64,000 bases of DNA from Daphnia carinata (taxonomy: Eukaryota > Arthropoda > Branchiopoda > Diplostraca > Daphniidae): positions 434,001 to 498,000 of the forward strand of contig NC_081333.1 of NCBI RefSeq assembly GCF_022539665.2. Direction: 5' to 3'. Below the pieces are notes generated by a model that did no database searches, had not been told where the DNA came from, and saw only the letters and a list, made by a program, of their open reading frames with translations. A program made the position numbers and the translations under genes. Below are positions 52,221 to 64,000 of the stretch, piece after piece; positions within the stretch are counted from its first letter, which is position 1; each line of letters begins with the position of its first letter.

Positions 52221-53024
52221 AGATACTAATAATATAAATTATAGAAATTTAACTCCTGGGTTGACTTCTTCCTGGCCGATTACATGCAGGGCACACGTAC
52301 TGTATCCACCAACCCGACGTCATCCATTCCGGCGGCGGTGGATGCCTATACTGCGTATCGAGATCCAAAATTTCTTGCAATCTTCTTATCGCCCCTGCCC
52401 AATTTCGGCTCTAAATTGCTCTACTTAGTTCTAGCCGGAGCACCATCGTCCGAATGTTTATGACGCACCGCCCAGATAGGATCTGGATGATGAATGTCGG
52501 GTTTCGGATCGACCTGAGGAACGTCCTGTGGGGGACCCGGATTTGGGTTGAGACCAGAAGGGCCCGCTACCGGTTCTTCCGGTTCATCCTGTCTAAGCCC
52601 GTGACTGTATGATGAGATCTTTCGGCATAGTGTGGCTGTGGATAACTTGATAAGTTTCTTTGCTTATTTAGAAAACTAAGGATGAAGTGATGTCGTTCTA
52701 TTCGACAACGTTGGTTGTATAGTGGACTAGTGTTCCCTCGTCAGCTTTTCTCGAAATAAATTTTCCGGAATCGATAAGTAATTCCCATTTTCTTCGTCAC
52801 TAATGACGTGTGTTATTTCCTTAATAGCTGTTTGTTCTTGATAACGTGAGGATTTCTTATTAGTTTGAGCCACGGAGTCGTTTTTAACTATGGTGGTTTT
52901 ACATCTCATTGCAATATATATAACAATGCTCGTTGGCACGAGTTGTGCTACATCTAAGATGAAAAATATCTAATAAAAAATTGTCATCTTCAGTCACCCG
53001 TATAAAACATTCTTCTTGTGGAAA

Positions 53025-53310
53025 GAATGACTTTACGTTATTAAGACAAATTAATAATCATAATAATTAATAATAATGAACTCGGGAGGCGTTACCACAA
53101 TGTCGAATATATTTTATTTATGGCAAAGTTGGGAACAGAAAATAAGAAATGGAGTTGTATGAAATCGGTCTTACCGTCTCACGCCGTGGCGAAGATGGAA
53201 TTAAGATGACAATCGTTGTAAAGAAAAATACAGATAACGGGCTCGCCAGTCGCACAAGAAGCGATGAGAAGGCACTCACAAAAGTTATTAAAATATAAAT
53301 TAAACTCATT
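53025..53310. repeat. Diverged repeat, unit 2
   Basis: Counterpart of 51835-52220, same orientation. A third weak echo (GTTACACC..GCGAAGAA) is near 53728. Probably an old repeat family; type unknown. Confidence 0.5.
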
Positions 53311-54818
53311 AAACTTGTTGAATGGAACTGCACTGAAGAAAAGGGTAGAAGTAGAACTGGAACTGGAACTGGGCTAACTTTTGGGAAGAAAAGGGCATTC
53401 TTTTATAGATTTACATGGTTGAGGGAAACATAGCATTTCCGACACATGACTCCGGATACAAGTTATTGCGTGTCGCACACGTCGACATTTCATATTCACG
53501 GAAATGTATGGCGCGATGTTCTACGCATGTAACTCATCCAATCAGCAACAAGCAGGATGTAAAGTATAATATAAAAATAGAATTCAAGGAAACGTCAATG
53601 ACACTTGAATTATTAGATCTATAAAATATACTTTAAGATAATGAGCAATAAACATAATACATAATTCGATTGTAAAGAAAACAAATAAACAAGGATATAT
53701 ATTAATAAAGGTATATTTTGGTGACTTCGTTACACCCGCTTGCGAAGAAAAACACGTCTAGAACTATTAAGAACAACGAGTAAACTGAGACTGTGTATTT
53801 CGCAGGATAAAATTCGATAAAAAGCTAACAAGTATCCTTTAAATTAATACTAAGCAAACAATTTCCAGAAAATCGACCTCTTTCGATTCTTCGAATTTTT
53901 ATCACCCCCCGTGTTATGAGTCCGTGTAACTTTCTTTGCGTTTTCTTATCTGGCGTATTCTCCGACTTTCCTTGCCCAAATTCGAATCGGTCGCCTCACA
54001 CATTCTCTGCTTGCAGGGAATTCGTCTGCTAATTATTAAAAGGAGAGAATTAGTCGCTAGATGCTGCTCCGAAGTATGTCATGGCGGCTTTAAGCCGGCT
54101 GTGTCCCATCTCCTTGCCTCTGGGTTCGACTCGCCTCCTGGTTCATGCTTCGTGAATCTGCGTAAAGTTGCTATGCAGCGCCATCTCAGCCAGTGGACGG
54201 TACCTCATATCATGTACGCATGACTGCTCTACGGTACTCTGGCTCATATGAACAATTTCTACTTTCTAGTCAATAGGGACTAGGGTACTAGTATAGTCCT
54301 ATGGGAAAACACTACATGCTAAAGGTGTGCTTTCAAGATTTTGGATACTGGCGTACGTTATCGCCAACCGAGTGACAGAAGGACGGAAATTTGTGGATGG
54401 AAAACTTAGGTTACCTATTAAATTCGCTATGTTCGTTATCAGTTACTTTCCGTGCACACCTATATAATTGTAATTGTTTGAGTCTATATTCGTTGCATAT
54501 ATACGTCAACTATTGTTTTCAGGTGAAACATCCGTTTCCGTAAAAGTTAGCCTTTTTAGTTTATGATTTTTTTTCAGCGAGTCATTCCAAACATAGATTA
54601 GTGCTAGTAATATACATGTATTCTTAAAATATCGTTTCGTATATTGTGGACCAATTAAGAACTATTATTTGTTTGTTTTTTTTTCCTGATACTTAGGCTG
54701 TCATCATGTTTAGTAGTGGTGGTACCAAACTTAGATGCTGTTAATGAATTTTTTGTAAACAAAAACTGTTATTCTTAGTTGATTTACATCCTGGCACAAT
54801 TGTTTTTTCTATTCAAGT

Positions 54819-57800
54819 ATGCCTCATGCTACAAGAAAGTGGGAAATATATCCAGGACGCAACCGCTTTTGTTGTGAAGGAAGGATAATGATGGCAAAAC
54901 AAGTTGGAATATTCTATGTTACAGTTGGATTAATAGTTGCTACGAGCTGCACATTCTTTGTATTTGAGTATGTTTCAATTTTTTAGACTCAATTTTTGTA
55001 GAAAGTCAGTTTCTGATTTTCTTAACTACTATTTTAACTCAGTAGGGTAACATACTGTAAGAAAAAAGGGAAAAGCCTTAATTTTCTTTAATCCGTTTTG
55101 TTACCAGGTTATGTCATCTTACCATTGTTTAGTACCTTTGTATATGTTTGTAGATAGCATAGCTGTTTCACTAATCAAGGCTGGATCTGACATTGTTCAA
55201 GCAGTATAATATCGTAACCAACTGCTGTGAATTCTACTACAGTCTTATGTTATGTGGAAGTATCATTCGTAGTAACAGGAGTTGACGGTTTTTGGAAGGG
55301 TATAGGAAAAATGCTTGGATTTTCCCTAGTTAAGAAATGTTTTTTCATTCTCCCTAAAGCAATGGAAAATTTACCCTGGCATTTCTTCCAATCCACTATA
55401 GTGAATAATGTACTAAACTAGCTAAACATTTAATCTACATGTAGCATAACTATGAAACTAGATCTGACTGTAAAATGGTGAAAGCAACAAATCTTATGGG
55501 AACCTCAGTCATGGATAACATTAGTTTTTTTTTTATTTGTGGAAGACAATTTAATGGACTGGTGTCATAGTAGTTATTATGGTTATGGGTATAATGTTAA
55601 CATAAGGGATTTATTAAGTGTCATGAGCTTGATATTTGGTTTCATCGATTTTTTTTTTGTTATTGTTTTGTTTTTGTTTTTTGTGGGGGGGGGGGGAGGG
55701 GGCCGAACGCTAGGACGATTGTGTTGTACGATGGACAAGGGGTTTTATAAATCGCACTAGTAAATGAAGGATGAAATTATTGTCCTGACGTTCAACCATC
55801 AGTTACGTTTGCGTAGTGAAATAACTCATTCGATTTTGCTACTTTTGAAAGCTGTCCATTTTTAGCTGTTAAAATCACCCCAGCCATCCCTGCTGTGGGT
55901 GGTCTCCTGTTTACGTTTGTCTTAGCTACGTTGTTTCGAACATCATTCTCCGACCCTGGGGTTATTCCTCGAGCCACGCCGGATGAAGCAGCAGACATAG
56001 AAAAGCAGATTGGTAAAAGTGTTCTTCGTTGTTTTGTCTCTCCCTACATTTTCCGTACGTTATTCTATCTCCTTTTAGTGTACCTTCCTACTCATTATTT
56101 CATGATTTTCGATAATATTTGTAACTGTAAAAGCATGTTCGAATCACTTGTGTTACTTCCTACCTTTCATTAATTAATTTTACCTGTCTCTTTTCGAAAA
56201 TCTAATGCAGAAGTCCCTAACAGTCCAAACAGTCCAACTTATCGTCCGCCTCCTCGGACAAAAGAAGTCGTTGTCTGTGGCCAAGTTGTCAAATTAAAGT
56301 TTTGTTTTACTTGTAAAATATTTCGTCCTCCAAGAGCGTCGCACTGTAGCATTTGCGACAATTGCGTAGGTGAGCATATCTTTTACTATATATTTGAGCT
56401 CGTGCCTTTTCGTGCACTTATATGCTGATATGTAGCATACTATCAGATCTAAAACAAAACATTCAAAAATTTTTAGACGGCTTTGATCATCATTGCCCCT
56501 GGATCGGAAACTGTGTCGGCCGCAGAAATTATCGCTATTTTTATTCGTTTATTGTCTCTCTAGCATTCATGTGCGTCTTCATTTTCGCATGTGCTATCAC
56601 ACATCTTGTATTATGTAAGATTGACGTTCACATTTATTTGTTTTTAAAATCTTTGCTAACATTTGTTTTCTTTTCCTTCTTCGGTCTAAAAAAAAAAAGT
56701 AACTAGAGATGACAAACCATTTCTAGATGCCATTAAGGAATCCCCTGCCAGTGTTCTTGTTGCGATAGTATGTTTCTTTAGCGTCTGGAGTGTATTGGGA
56801 TTGGCCGGCTTCCACACATACTTAACGACTTCCAATCAAACTACCAATGAAGACGTATGATTATTTTATATCTATTATTTTGATGGTTTTATTAATAATA
56901 TTTTGTTTGTTTCTTTGACCTTTTGCTAGTTACTAACTAATTTTTTTTTAATTTTCTCAGATTAAAGGTTCTTTCACTGGGAAAAGGGGGCAAGAAAAAG
57001 TTAACCCTTACAGCAAAGGCGGAGTTTGTGCGAACTGCTTTTTCATTTTATGTGGTCCGATGCCTCCCAGTTTTATAGGTATGTTGTCTGTATAGAACTA
57101 CATATGCATTTATTTACTGTTCACATTTTACAGACAGACGTGGTTTTGTGACACCAGAGCATTCCATAGCACCACCAATCGATTCCGTTCCAGTAAGTTA
57201 CATTAGAAAAATGTTTCCCCTTCTGCAATTGCATCTACTGTTCTCAACAGACAACATCTCCGGCCTCTGCCGTACCTATTCAAGGGAGCAGCGAAGTTCG
57301 GCTCCTGAGTAATGGGAAAGGACATGTCACGGTCAGCGTCTCCAATGCCGGACCGAGAAAACAAGCTATTGGCTCTATTCAGGGTAGGTCAAGACTTAAG
57401 TAAAAAGTCTATTCATTTTTCTTTTCGTTTTGTTATTGCTTAATGAATCTATTCGTCGTTTCAAGCATCCATTTCCAAAATCTAAGAAAAGGTAACACAT
57501 TTACTAGGTTGAATCGAAAAAAAAAAAACTATACCATATTCAATGAATGACTAGTTCCCTGAACCACGAAATTTTTTTCTCAAGTGTGCCGCGTTGCCGT
57601 TTGCAAATTTCCTTCTATGTGGTTATTTCCTCATTATGTCATGTTTGATCTCCACTTTTATTTAATTTTCGGTTGTGTATGCTTTGGTTTGCCGTCCTAT
57701 TCTTCTATTTTGAAAAGTGTATTAACTATTATTCGTAATTCTAACTCTTTTTTCTCTCTCTCTTCTAAAACAACAATTGCGCTTACAGAACCCAAACGTC

Positions 57801-58018
57801 CTGAAATTGATCCAGGAGTATCCCTTCAACCCTTGTCTACGCTGTCCGCCAGCAGTTTGCAGCTACTTCACGAAAGAACAATGATAAATACCGACTTGGA
57901 CCTTGATTCCCTGGATGAATCGGCCTCTTCCAACCCGTTTCATTTGGAATCGGCCAGCGTGACCAGCAGCCAAACAGGACTGTTACATCCGCTTGTTCCT
58001 CGGTATAATGGTTTATAG
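54819..58018 (+). CDS. app: DHHC palmitoyltransferase, ZDHHC9/14/18 (approximated) class
   Basis: Nine coding exons: 54819-54967, 55852-56012, 56211-56369, 56477-56614, 56700-56854, 56961-57078, 57134-57192, 57251-57383, 57789-58018; 433 residues in phase. The order is [20 protein letters not shown] (family N-terminus), two membrane helices, [18 protein letters not shown], the Cys-rich domain ([19 protein letters not shown]), catalytic DHHC at 160-163, two more helices, then TTNED at 250-254 followed by KGSFTGKRG. The Ser/Pro-rich tail is cytosolic. The family S-acylates membrane proteins; Drosophila approximated acts on Fat signalling. Similarity is closest to ZDHHC14 by memory. Intron 1 is 884 bp. 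The start is the first ATG in the exon; relatives have 10-40 extra residues, so an upstream exon is possible. Confidence 0.92.
55685..55702 (+). repeat. Poly-G tract in DHHC gene intron 1
   Basis: Twelve G, one A, then five G. Confidence 0.9.
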
Positions 58019-58826
58019 CTAATAACCAGTCAATCGTCTATCATTTATGTGAACAGTTCGTACCCATCTTATTTTTCATTTGTGGTCACAACCATGACTC
58101 TTCGTCATTCCCTAAATCTGTGTATCGTTTAAACGCTATTCGTGTAAACTCCGTTGCTTTTGCGATCATGAGTAAATTGTTAATCAAATTTGTTTTGTCA
58201 AAAAAAAATATCGAAGTAGAGATTACTTGATGCGTAACACCTGGCGATATCAGCCAAGTTTGCTTACAAGTGTACACTTTATTATATCTAATCGGAGGAT
58301 CGATGGGATCTTCTGCAAAAGGGAATCCTCGTGAAGGGCATAAAACTAAGCTTTTGTCAATTTTGTGTCGCCGTGTTTACTACTATAGTTGACCAGGGTA
58401 TCTGAAACGGATTTCAGGTTTTATGCATGTTCATCGAGTTTTGAAAATCAAAAATTCCGTTTCATTTGTTGTAACATACAGAGCTTTTCAATGGTGGACA
58501 GAGCATTACTTCGCCAGCTACTTCCCACTAGAACCCAAGATGGAAACTAAACACGATTTTTGTCTTAAAATATAGTACGCTTCAGACGCAATATTACGCA
58601 GCACCAATTTTCAGTTTAGGAACGCCGGGGACTTGACATCGCATTCTAGTGAATAGTTACGTAGTCAAGTTTTCCCGAAAACCCCAAATATGAGCTGTTT
58701 GTTGCGCCCTAGCGTTGCTAACTTTATGTTTCCCTTTGCATTCGAGAAACATTTTAGTTTTATAAGGCTACAACACCTAACATAATGCAACGTAGAAAAG
58801 CTACCACTTTGAAAATAGCGATGGGG
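58019..58826. other. 3' flank of DHHC gene, no gene seen
   Basis: About 800 bp of spacer up to the palindromic element. No exon or RNA gene recognised. Confidence 0.45.
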
Positions 58827-60395
58827 TATGGCAATCCGTTTTACCCAAAATAAAAAAATAAATATTGACCTTTTTTCTGTTTTATTGCTATCGCCATCTA
58901 CCGGTCACGTTTCTAGTTAATTCTCTACATACACTAACCGAAAAATTTTTAAGCCCGACTACATAAGCCCGACTTCTCTCGGTCGGGCTTATAATTTTTT
59001 TCTCAAAAAACTGACACTCGTCGGAATTGGTTGAATATCACAGGATATACTCAAAATTTAATGCTGATTCTGGGAAAATTACTGTTTTTAAAATTAAGTT
59101 AATCATTTTTGAAATACACGGAATATTTAACGCAATGCTAGCGCGCCAGTATGCTACAGCGCTAGCGCGATACAGCAGAAAGTCGGGCTTATATTGTCGG
59201 GCTTAAAATTTTTTCCTATTAAAAACTAATATCATTAAATCTAGATAACTATATATGATTCTGATTCAAAATTTAACAAGGAACACGAAAATGAAATTTG
59301 TTTTTACGTAGAGTTTATGGTTTTTGGATAATCAAAGAAGCTTGATGTGTCACGCTAGCGCTATAGCGTACTGGCGCGCTAGTAATGGTTTCTATTCGCA
59401 CACACACTAATTTTATATTTTAGATTACTCCAAAACTATAAGCTCTACGTAAAAAAAAATTCCATTTTCGTGTTCCTTGGTTAATTTTGAATCAGAATCA
59501 TCTATAGTTATCTAGATTTAATGCTATTATTTTTTTAATAGGAAAAAAATTTAAACCCGGCGATATAAGCGCGGGTTTATTTTTTAAGCCAACTTTTACC
59601 GTTTTTTACGTTTTATTAAAAAACTCTGAGTCCCACGAGAAAACAACCCTCACATTCGTGATGCCCGTTCAATTCTGCATCGCAACCATGTATTTAAAGT
59701 GAAATCTAAAATTTTGCCAAAATTGAAAAAGTGAGAAGGCTATAGCCTTCCCACTTTTGTCAAAATCGGAAAAAAATCGAAATCTCTCGGAATGCGATGA
59801 AAATCCCACAGTATAACCCAATTTTAACGCTGATTCAGAAAAACCATTTGTTTTTTTTGTCAAGTAAGCCGTTTTTGAAATAATCGTAATTTAAAGATAA
59901 CGTCGGGCTTATTTTTTTAGTCGGGCTCATTTTAATAAACCCAACTTCACCGTTTTTTACGTTTTACTAAAAAACTATGAGTCCCACGAGAAAACAACCC
60001 TCATATTCGTGATGCCCGTTCAATTCTGCATCGAAAACATGTATTTAAAGCGAAATCTAAAATTTTGCCAAAATTGAAAAAGTAAGAAGGCTATAGCCTT
60101 CTCACTTTTCCAATTTTCATCAAATCCTAGATTTCATTAAAAATTCATTATTCCGATTCGAAATTGATCGCTGATCACGAAAATGGGGTATATTTTTATA
60201 TTAGGCCTTTACTTTGTTAATTAACCTTAAAAATCAGAAAGTCGGGCTTATTGACTCGGGCTTATTTAATCGGGCTTAAAACTTTTTTCGGTTAGTGTAT
60301 CTAGAGAATTAACTAAAAACGTGACCGGTAGATGGCGACAGCAATAAAACAGAAATTATTTTTTATTTTTATTTTGGGTAAAACGGATTTCCATA
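58827..60395. mobile_element. Palindromic MITE/foldback element, 1.57 kb
   Basis: Ends are TATGGCAATCCGTTTTAC and its complement with one change (right end reads GGATTTCCATA), the same termini as the 5.5-kb foldback. About 190 bp inside each end is also inverted (CGCCATCTACCGGTCACG, AATTCTCTA, repeated GTCGGGCTTAT). The interior holds direct repeats of about 160 bp (59598-59760 and 59949-60112, both with GAGTCCCACGAGAAAACAAC) and inverted blocks (59139-59172 with 59349-59384; 59218-59325 with 59425-59560). No transposase frame. No clear target duplication. Confidence 0.75.
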
Positions 60396-60485
60396 ATGGG
60401 CAAGAAGGACGGCGTTTTTAACGGTAAAGTTTGTTGAAATAAGACGCACGAAACATATAGGCATATCCTGGAACGCCAGTATTGC

Positions 60486-63400
60486 TCACTTTTTCCGTAT
60501 AATCAAATCTCTTTGTTGCCGGTCTAATAATTCCTCCAGATGCTGACAACGGGAAATGGCAGTTTTAAGTTTTTCTTGCATCTGTGCCAATGCGTCATCT
60601 TTTTTCGCAACGGCTTGTTTAACCTGTAAAGAAAATTAACCGTTATTAGTAATAAACCAGTCAAGTGAATCATGGGGTTAAGTACACGTTGATGGTGGTA
60701 CATGTCTTACCTTTTCGTGGATGTCGCCTAGCATTTGTTCATGCGTAGCGGACAGATTTGATATCTCTGAGATCTTTTTGTTTATTTCTATGCGGTGTTC
60801 GGATTTCAGCCGGCTACAATCTTCTTGGAGCTCCCTCTTTTCTTCGTTCAGTTTACAAAATTCATCGTCCAATTCCTTTTGTAATACCTTCCTTAGATCA
60901 GAACGCTCTGCAGAAAATTTTTCTAACGTTTGCTTAATATCTTTGTTTTCCTTTACGATTTGGAAAAGGGTCAGCCGTAAAGCAGCCAGTTCTTCATCAC
61001 GATCGGTTAAGGTACGTCGCATTTCAACCTAGACATAGATGCAATTTTAGTATGACCTGTGCGCAACGAAAGGAATCCACAAATACCAGTTTGTTGCGCA
61101 ATTCGAATTCAACTTGATCTAATCTACTTATTTCTTCTGCGTTTTTTTCCCTAACGCGCTCCAATTGTTCTTCCGACATTTTTCTCCATTGTTCCTAGGG
61201 AGGTGCATAAAATAATTAATTGTAAGCGTTTCATAAAAGCAAATGTTTCTGTCTGCAATCATACGTGTTGCCGTTTGAGCTCGTCCGCAAAATGAGAGTT
61301 CAATTTTTGTGCATCTTCGTCACGTTCTTTTCTTTGGGTTTCGAGGAGCCGCCTTTCACGTTCTTTAGAATCCATTTCCAAATGATGTTTTATAGCTCTA
61401 ATTTCTTCTTGCTTTTCCTCTTCCCAATTTTTTCTCAGTTGAGCGAGGTGCTCAACATGTTGCTGCTTGAGCGTCCCGATTTCTGCTTGTAACAGCTGCT
61501 GAGCTGCAATGTTTTCTTTTCTACGTTTCTCTTCAAGACGACGCATTCTTTCATCATCCTGGGTTTTCATACGGGACTCCTCTTCACTCCAACGAGCCCT
61601 CTCCCGCTCGATCTCGATCTCATGAAAAATAAGAAAAAAAACTCTAACAATCATCCGAGTAAAAGGTGACCATCTGCGAACACTTATATTTACCTGCATT
61701 CGCTGGCATTTAGATGCGTGAATAGCCTCCATTTCGTCTAATTGTTTGTCATATTTTGCACGCATTATTTCACGTTCTTTGGCGCAGGCTTCTTCACGAT
61801 CATTGTCCATTTTTTCTCGAAGCGCGTTTAGTTGTTGAGCAGTTTTGTTCAAGTGAGTCTGCTCAATTCGACTGATTTCTTCTTGATGAATAGAGCGCAG
61901 GCTCTGTAACTCGGTGTGGTGCTGACTCATAAGTCGCCGCAATTCCGGCTCTAGCCCTCTTGCCGTTGCTTCACGTATGTGTCTTGTTTGGGAGGACGTA
62001 AATCAATAACAATATATTATTTTATCAACCTCTTTAGGCATGTTTAAAACTTTTCGTGCTTACTCAGTACGATCAGCCAACCACTTCTCTTGGTGGGAGC
62101 GTTGATCTTTTCCCAACGCCTAGGAATTTTAAAACATATATTAGTGTCTTTTTGCTGTAAAATTTGTCCATTATCTTTAATTTTTACATCAAAATACCGC
62201 CATGTAACGGGTGCTGAATATTTGTGACTTAAAACGCAAAGGCTTAACCATAACTTATTGGTGCAAAGATTTGAATTTCAGCCGTTATTTTATGTATTTA
62301 CTTATTTTTGTATGAACTTACTTTCAAAATGAATTGGTTACCTGCTTTAACCGACGGATTTCGGCATTATGCCTTTCGTCGCTCATTCTCTTTTCGTTTT
62401 CGATTTTGATAGTTTGCTGTCGCATTTCGGCGGCCAATGATTCACATTTTTCAGCTAACCTCTTCTTTTCCTCGACAAGCTGTTGAATAAACTGAAAGTT
62501 GCGACTCGTATTCGTCTCGTATTCCTCCTTTTGAGCTTTACAACGCAAGTTCAATTCACGCTTGGCTGTTTTCACATTGCGTGCCAAAAGTTCTCTTTGA
62601 TGTTGGAGAGCTCGTTCCATAACCAAGATTTTATTGTCTTTATCCTCAACTAGCATCTGGGTAATGTGAAAAATGATCAAATTTAGTAGTTGTAATTTGA
62701 TTCGACCAGTTCCTTAAGTGTGTTTGGTCAGATGAGTTACGTAACTAGTAATGATAAATTACCTGAAGGCTTAGGACCTCTTCGATTAGCTCAGCCATGC
62801 TCATGCCGTGCAACCTGGTGACACCTTCGCAACGGGGTCTTCTAAAACCTCCTTCAGCATTTGATTCTGTTTCGGAATTTATGGCAAGAAGTGGCGACCG
62901 TAAAACTGGTGTGTCACTGTTGGCATCGTCCAAAAAGTTTAATATTTCCGATAACACATTATTTTCCTTTTTAGTTGATTGGTCTTTCCTTGATTCTTCG
63001 TTTTTTGCTTCGGGCTCCTGCTTCCGCGTAACAATTTGAAACGATTGATTTACTGGCTTTTCGCTTCCACCTGATGGACTGCGAATACTACTCATCTCAT
63101 CTACTGAATCGTCAATCAAATTTGATGCTCCGGAAACAGGTGCGAGATTGTCATCCGCGCTAACGTCGACCACAGCAGATGGTCGTTGAATATTATTGGT
63201 CTCTACGCATGGATTACAATTGACGTTTTGTAACGTCATAGGTTCAGGTGTAGGTGCAGTAGTACATTGTCTGTTATTTGGTTGTAATTGGTCATTGATC
63301 GCGTAAGACTCAGACCGATGTAACCTGGGATCGGCTTCAATTTTCGTGAGTGCATCGGGATGTTTATATTGCGTGCAATCCGAAGATTGTAATTGGCCTG

Positions 63401-64000
63401 GTTGTCTTGAATTGGTGGTGCATATTATTGGTTTTTTGAAGTTATGCGCTGGTTTTTCTTGTTCCAAAAAAACCGGGTCGTTAATATCTTGCAGTGAAGT
63501 GTCGGGCTCGAGGCGTTCGGGGCTGTCACTGGAAGCGCTGCTAAATACCGCAAATGACTGTTTATCTTCGAGACTGTATTCAGTAACCGTGTCGTAACTT
63601 CCAACAGTTGCCAGCTCACTATCGATGCTGCTAGACCACGATCGGCGACTGGTGTGCGGAGGTGGAATCCAGTCTCTTTGCGGCTTCGTTGAACGATCTT
63701 CTCGAGAAGATGAGCTACTTGTCGCTGGGCGATGCAAGGAAGAATAAGGGTTTCGTCTGGACACAAAAGGGAACAAAAACAATTGCAATATAGTGTGCAC
63801 GTATTTACGTTTGGAACTGTCTAAGTGTGGTTTCATTGTTTTCGGAAGATGAATTAGGATATTTAAATTAAAGATTTACTTTGATACGAGGGCTGTTGCT
63901 GGTCGATCCGACAAAATCTTTCGCGTCGTCAACGTCTCGCGGCGGAGGGAAGCATGCAGACAATCCTCAGACTTGCAACTCGAAATCGGTAAAGGTTTGT
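60486..64000 (-). CDS. CEP131: CEP131/AZI1 (dilatory) centriolar satellite protein, 3' part
   Basis: Cut at the right window edge, so the N-terminus is missing. Coding exons, high to low: 63880-64000 (partial), 62763-63756, 62342-62656, 62064-62119, 61694-61982, 61265-61618, 61087-61194, 60711-61028, 60486-60623. The first part is a disordered Ser-rich region. The rest is a nearly continuous coiled coil. Matches to the family include EDKDNKILVMERALQHQREL, IQQLVEEKKRLAEKCE, EATARGLEPELRRLM, HRSE-type Arg/Glu-rich stretches and the C-terminal CQHLEELLDRQQ. The family acts at centriolar satellites and the ciliary transition zone in ciliogenesis. The family IQ motif is not in the visible part. 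A 12-nt microexon at 63796-63807 is optional. Confidence 0.92.

Larger units (their letters stand above)
49089..54818. other. Gene desert with diverged repeats
   Basis: About 5.7 kb with no supported gene. A 119-codon open stretch at 50413-50772 has no ATG at its start and no family signature. tRNA box-B-like motifs occur near 49772 (GTTCGAATCTC) and 54120 (GGTTCGACTCG) without a full tRNA fold. A hairpin at 50896-50977 and diverged repeats at 51.8-53.8 kb are listed separately. Confidence 0.45.

Noticed and set aside
54070-54140. GGTTCGACTCG with upstream GC-rich sequence, possible tRNA
   Set aside because: No acceptor pairing and no anticodon arm could be drawn.

Overview
The window looks like nuclear DNA of an arthropod, most likely a branchiopod crustacean such as Daphnia. 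This is an inference from the gene set (WDR7/Rbcn-3B, EML, SUPV3L1, RPL19, NDUFA8, an approximated-type DHHC enzyme, CEP131), the compact GT-AG introns of about 50-80 bp, the AT-rich spacers and abundant small DNA transposons. No database was searched. All exon joins were made by eye from splice consensus, reading-frame phase and remembered family sequence.

Layout. 1-8.4 kb: a TA-flanked MITE-like element (828-1542), then two TATA-box genes for predicted secreted proteins: a 196-residue protein with a KR site, and a 782-residue repetitive disordered protein. 8.8-18 kb: a nine-exon gene (10573-15584) for a 1477-residue protein with the order pseudokinase, IRE1/RNase L-like kinase, ankyrin repeats, C-terminal membrane helix. 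Related flanking DNA lies on both sides of it (about 8.77-9.6 kb and 15.95-18.0 kb). 19.65-25.2 kb: a 5.5-kb foldback element. Its two arms of about 2.25 kb carry inverted copies of the same spliced coiled-coil gene and of a hairpin-rich GC block; three tRNA-like sequences sit in the loop, and a 451-bp hAT-type MITE has jumped into the right arm. 25.2-26.6 kb: a truncated relative of the element at 58.8 kb, then a frameshifted fragment of the kinase-ankyrin gene.

26.7-49.1 kb is ordinary, dense housekeeping DNA: EML (minus, 21 coding exons), SUPV3L1 (plus, 7), RPL19 (minus, 4), WDR7 (plus, 29) and NDUFA8 (plus, 3). 49.1-54.8 kb is a gene desert with diverged repeats and one pre-miRNA-like hairpin. 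54.8-58.0 kb holds a DHHC palmitoyltransferase gene. 58.8-60.4 kb is a palindromic element whose ends match the 5.5-kb foldback. 60.5-64 kb is the 3' part of CEP131 (minus), cut by the window edge.

The most unusual material is the 8.8-26.6 kb accessory block. I read it as a tandem duplication of the kinase-ankyrin gene whose second copy was largely destroyed, with nested transposon insertions between the surviving pieces. The conserved genes serve separate functions (V-ATPase/synaptic regulation, microtubules, mitochondrial RNA decay, translation, complex I, palmitoylation, centriolar satellites) and do not form a pathway.
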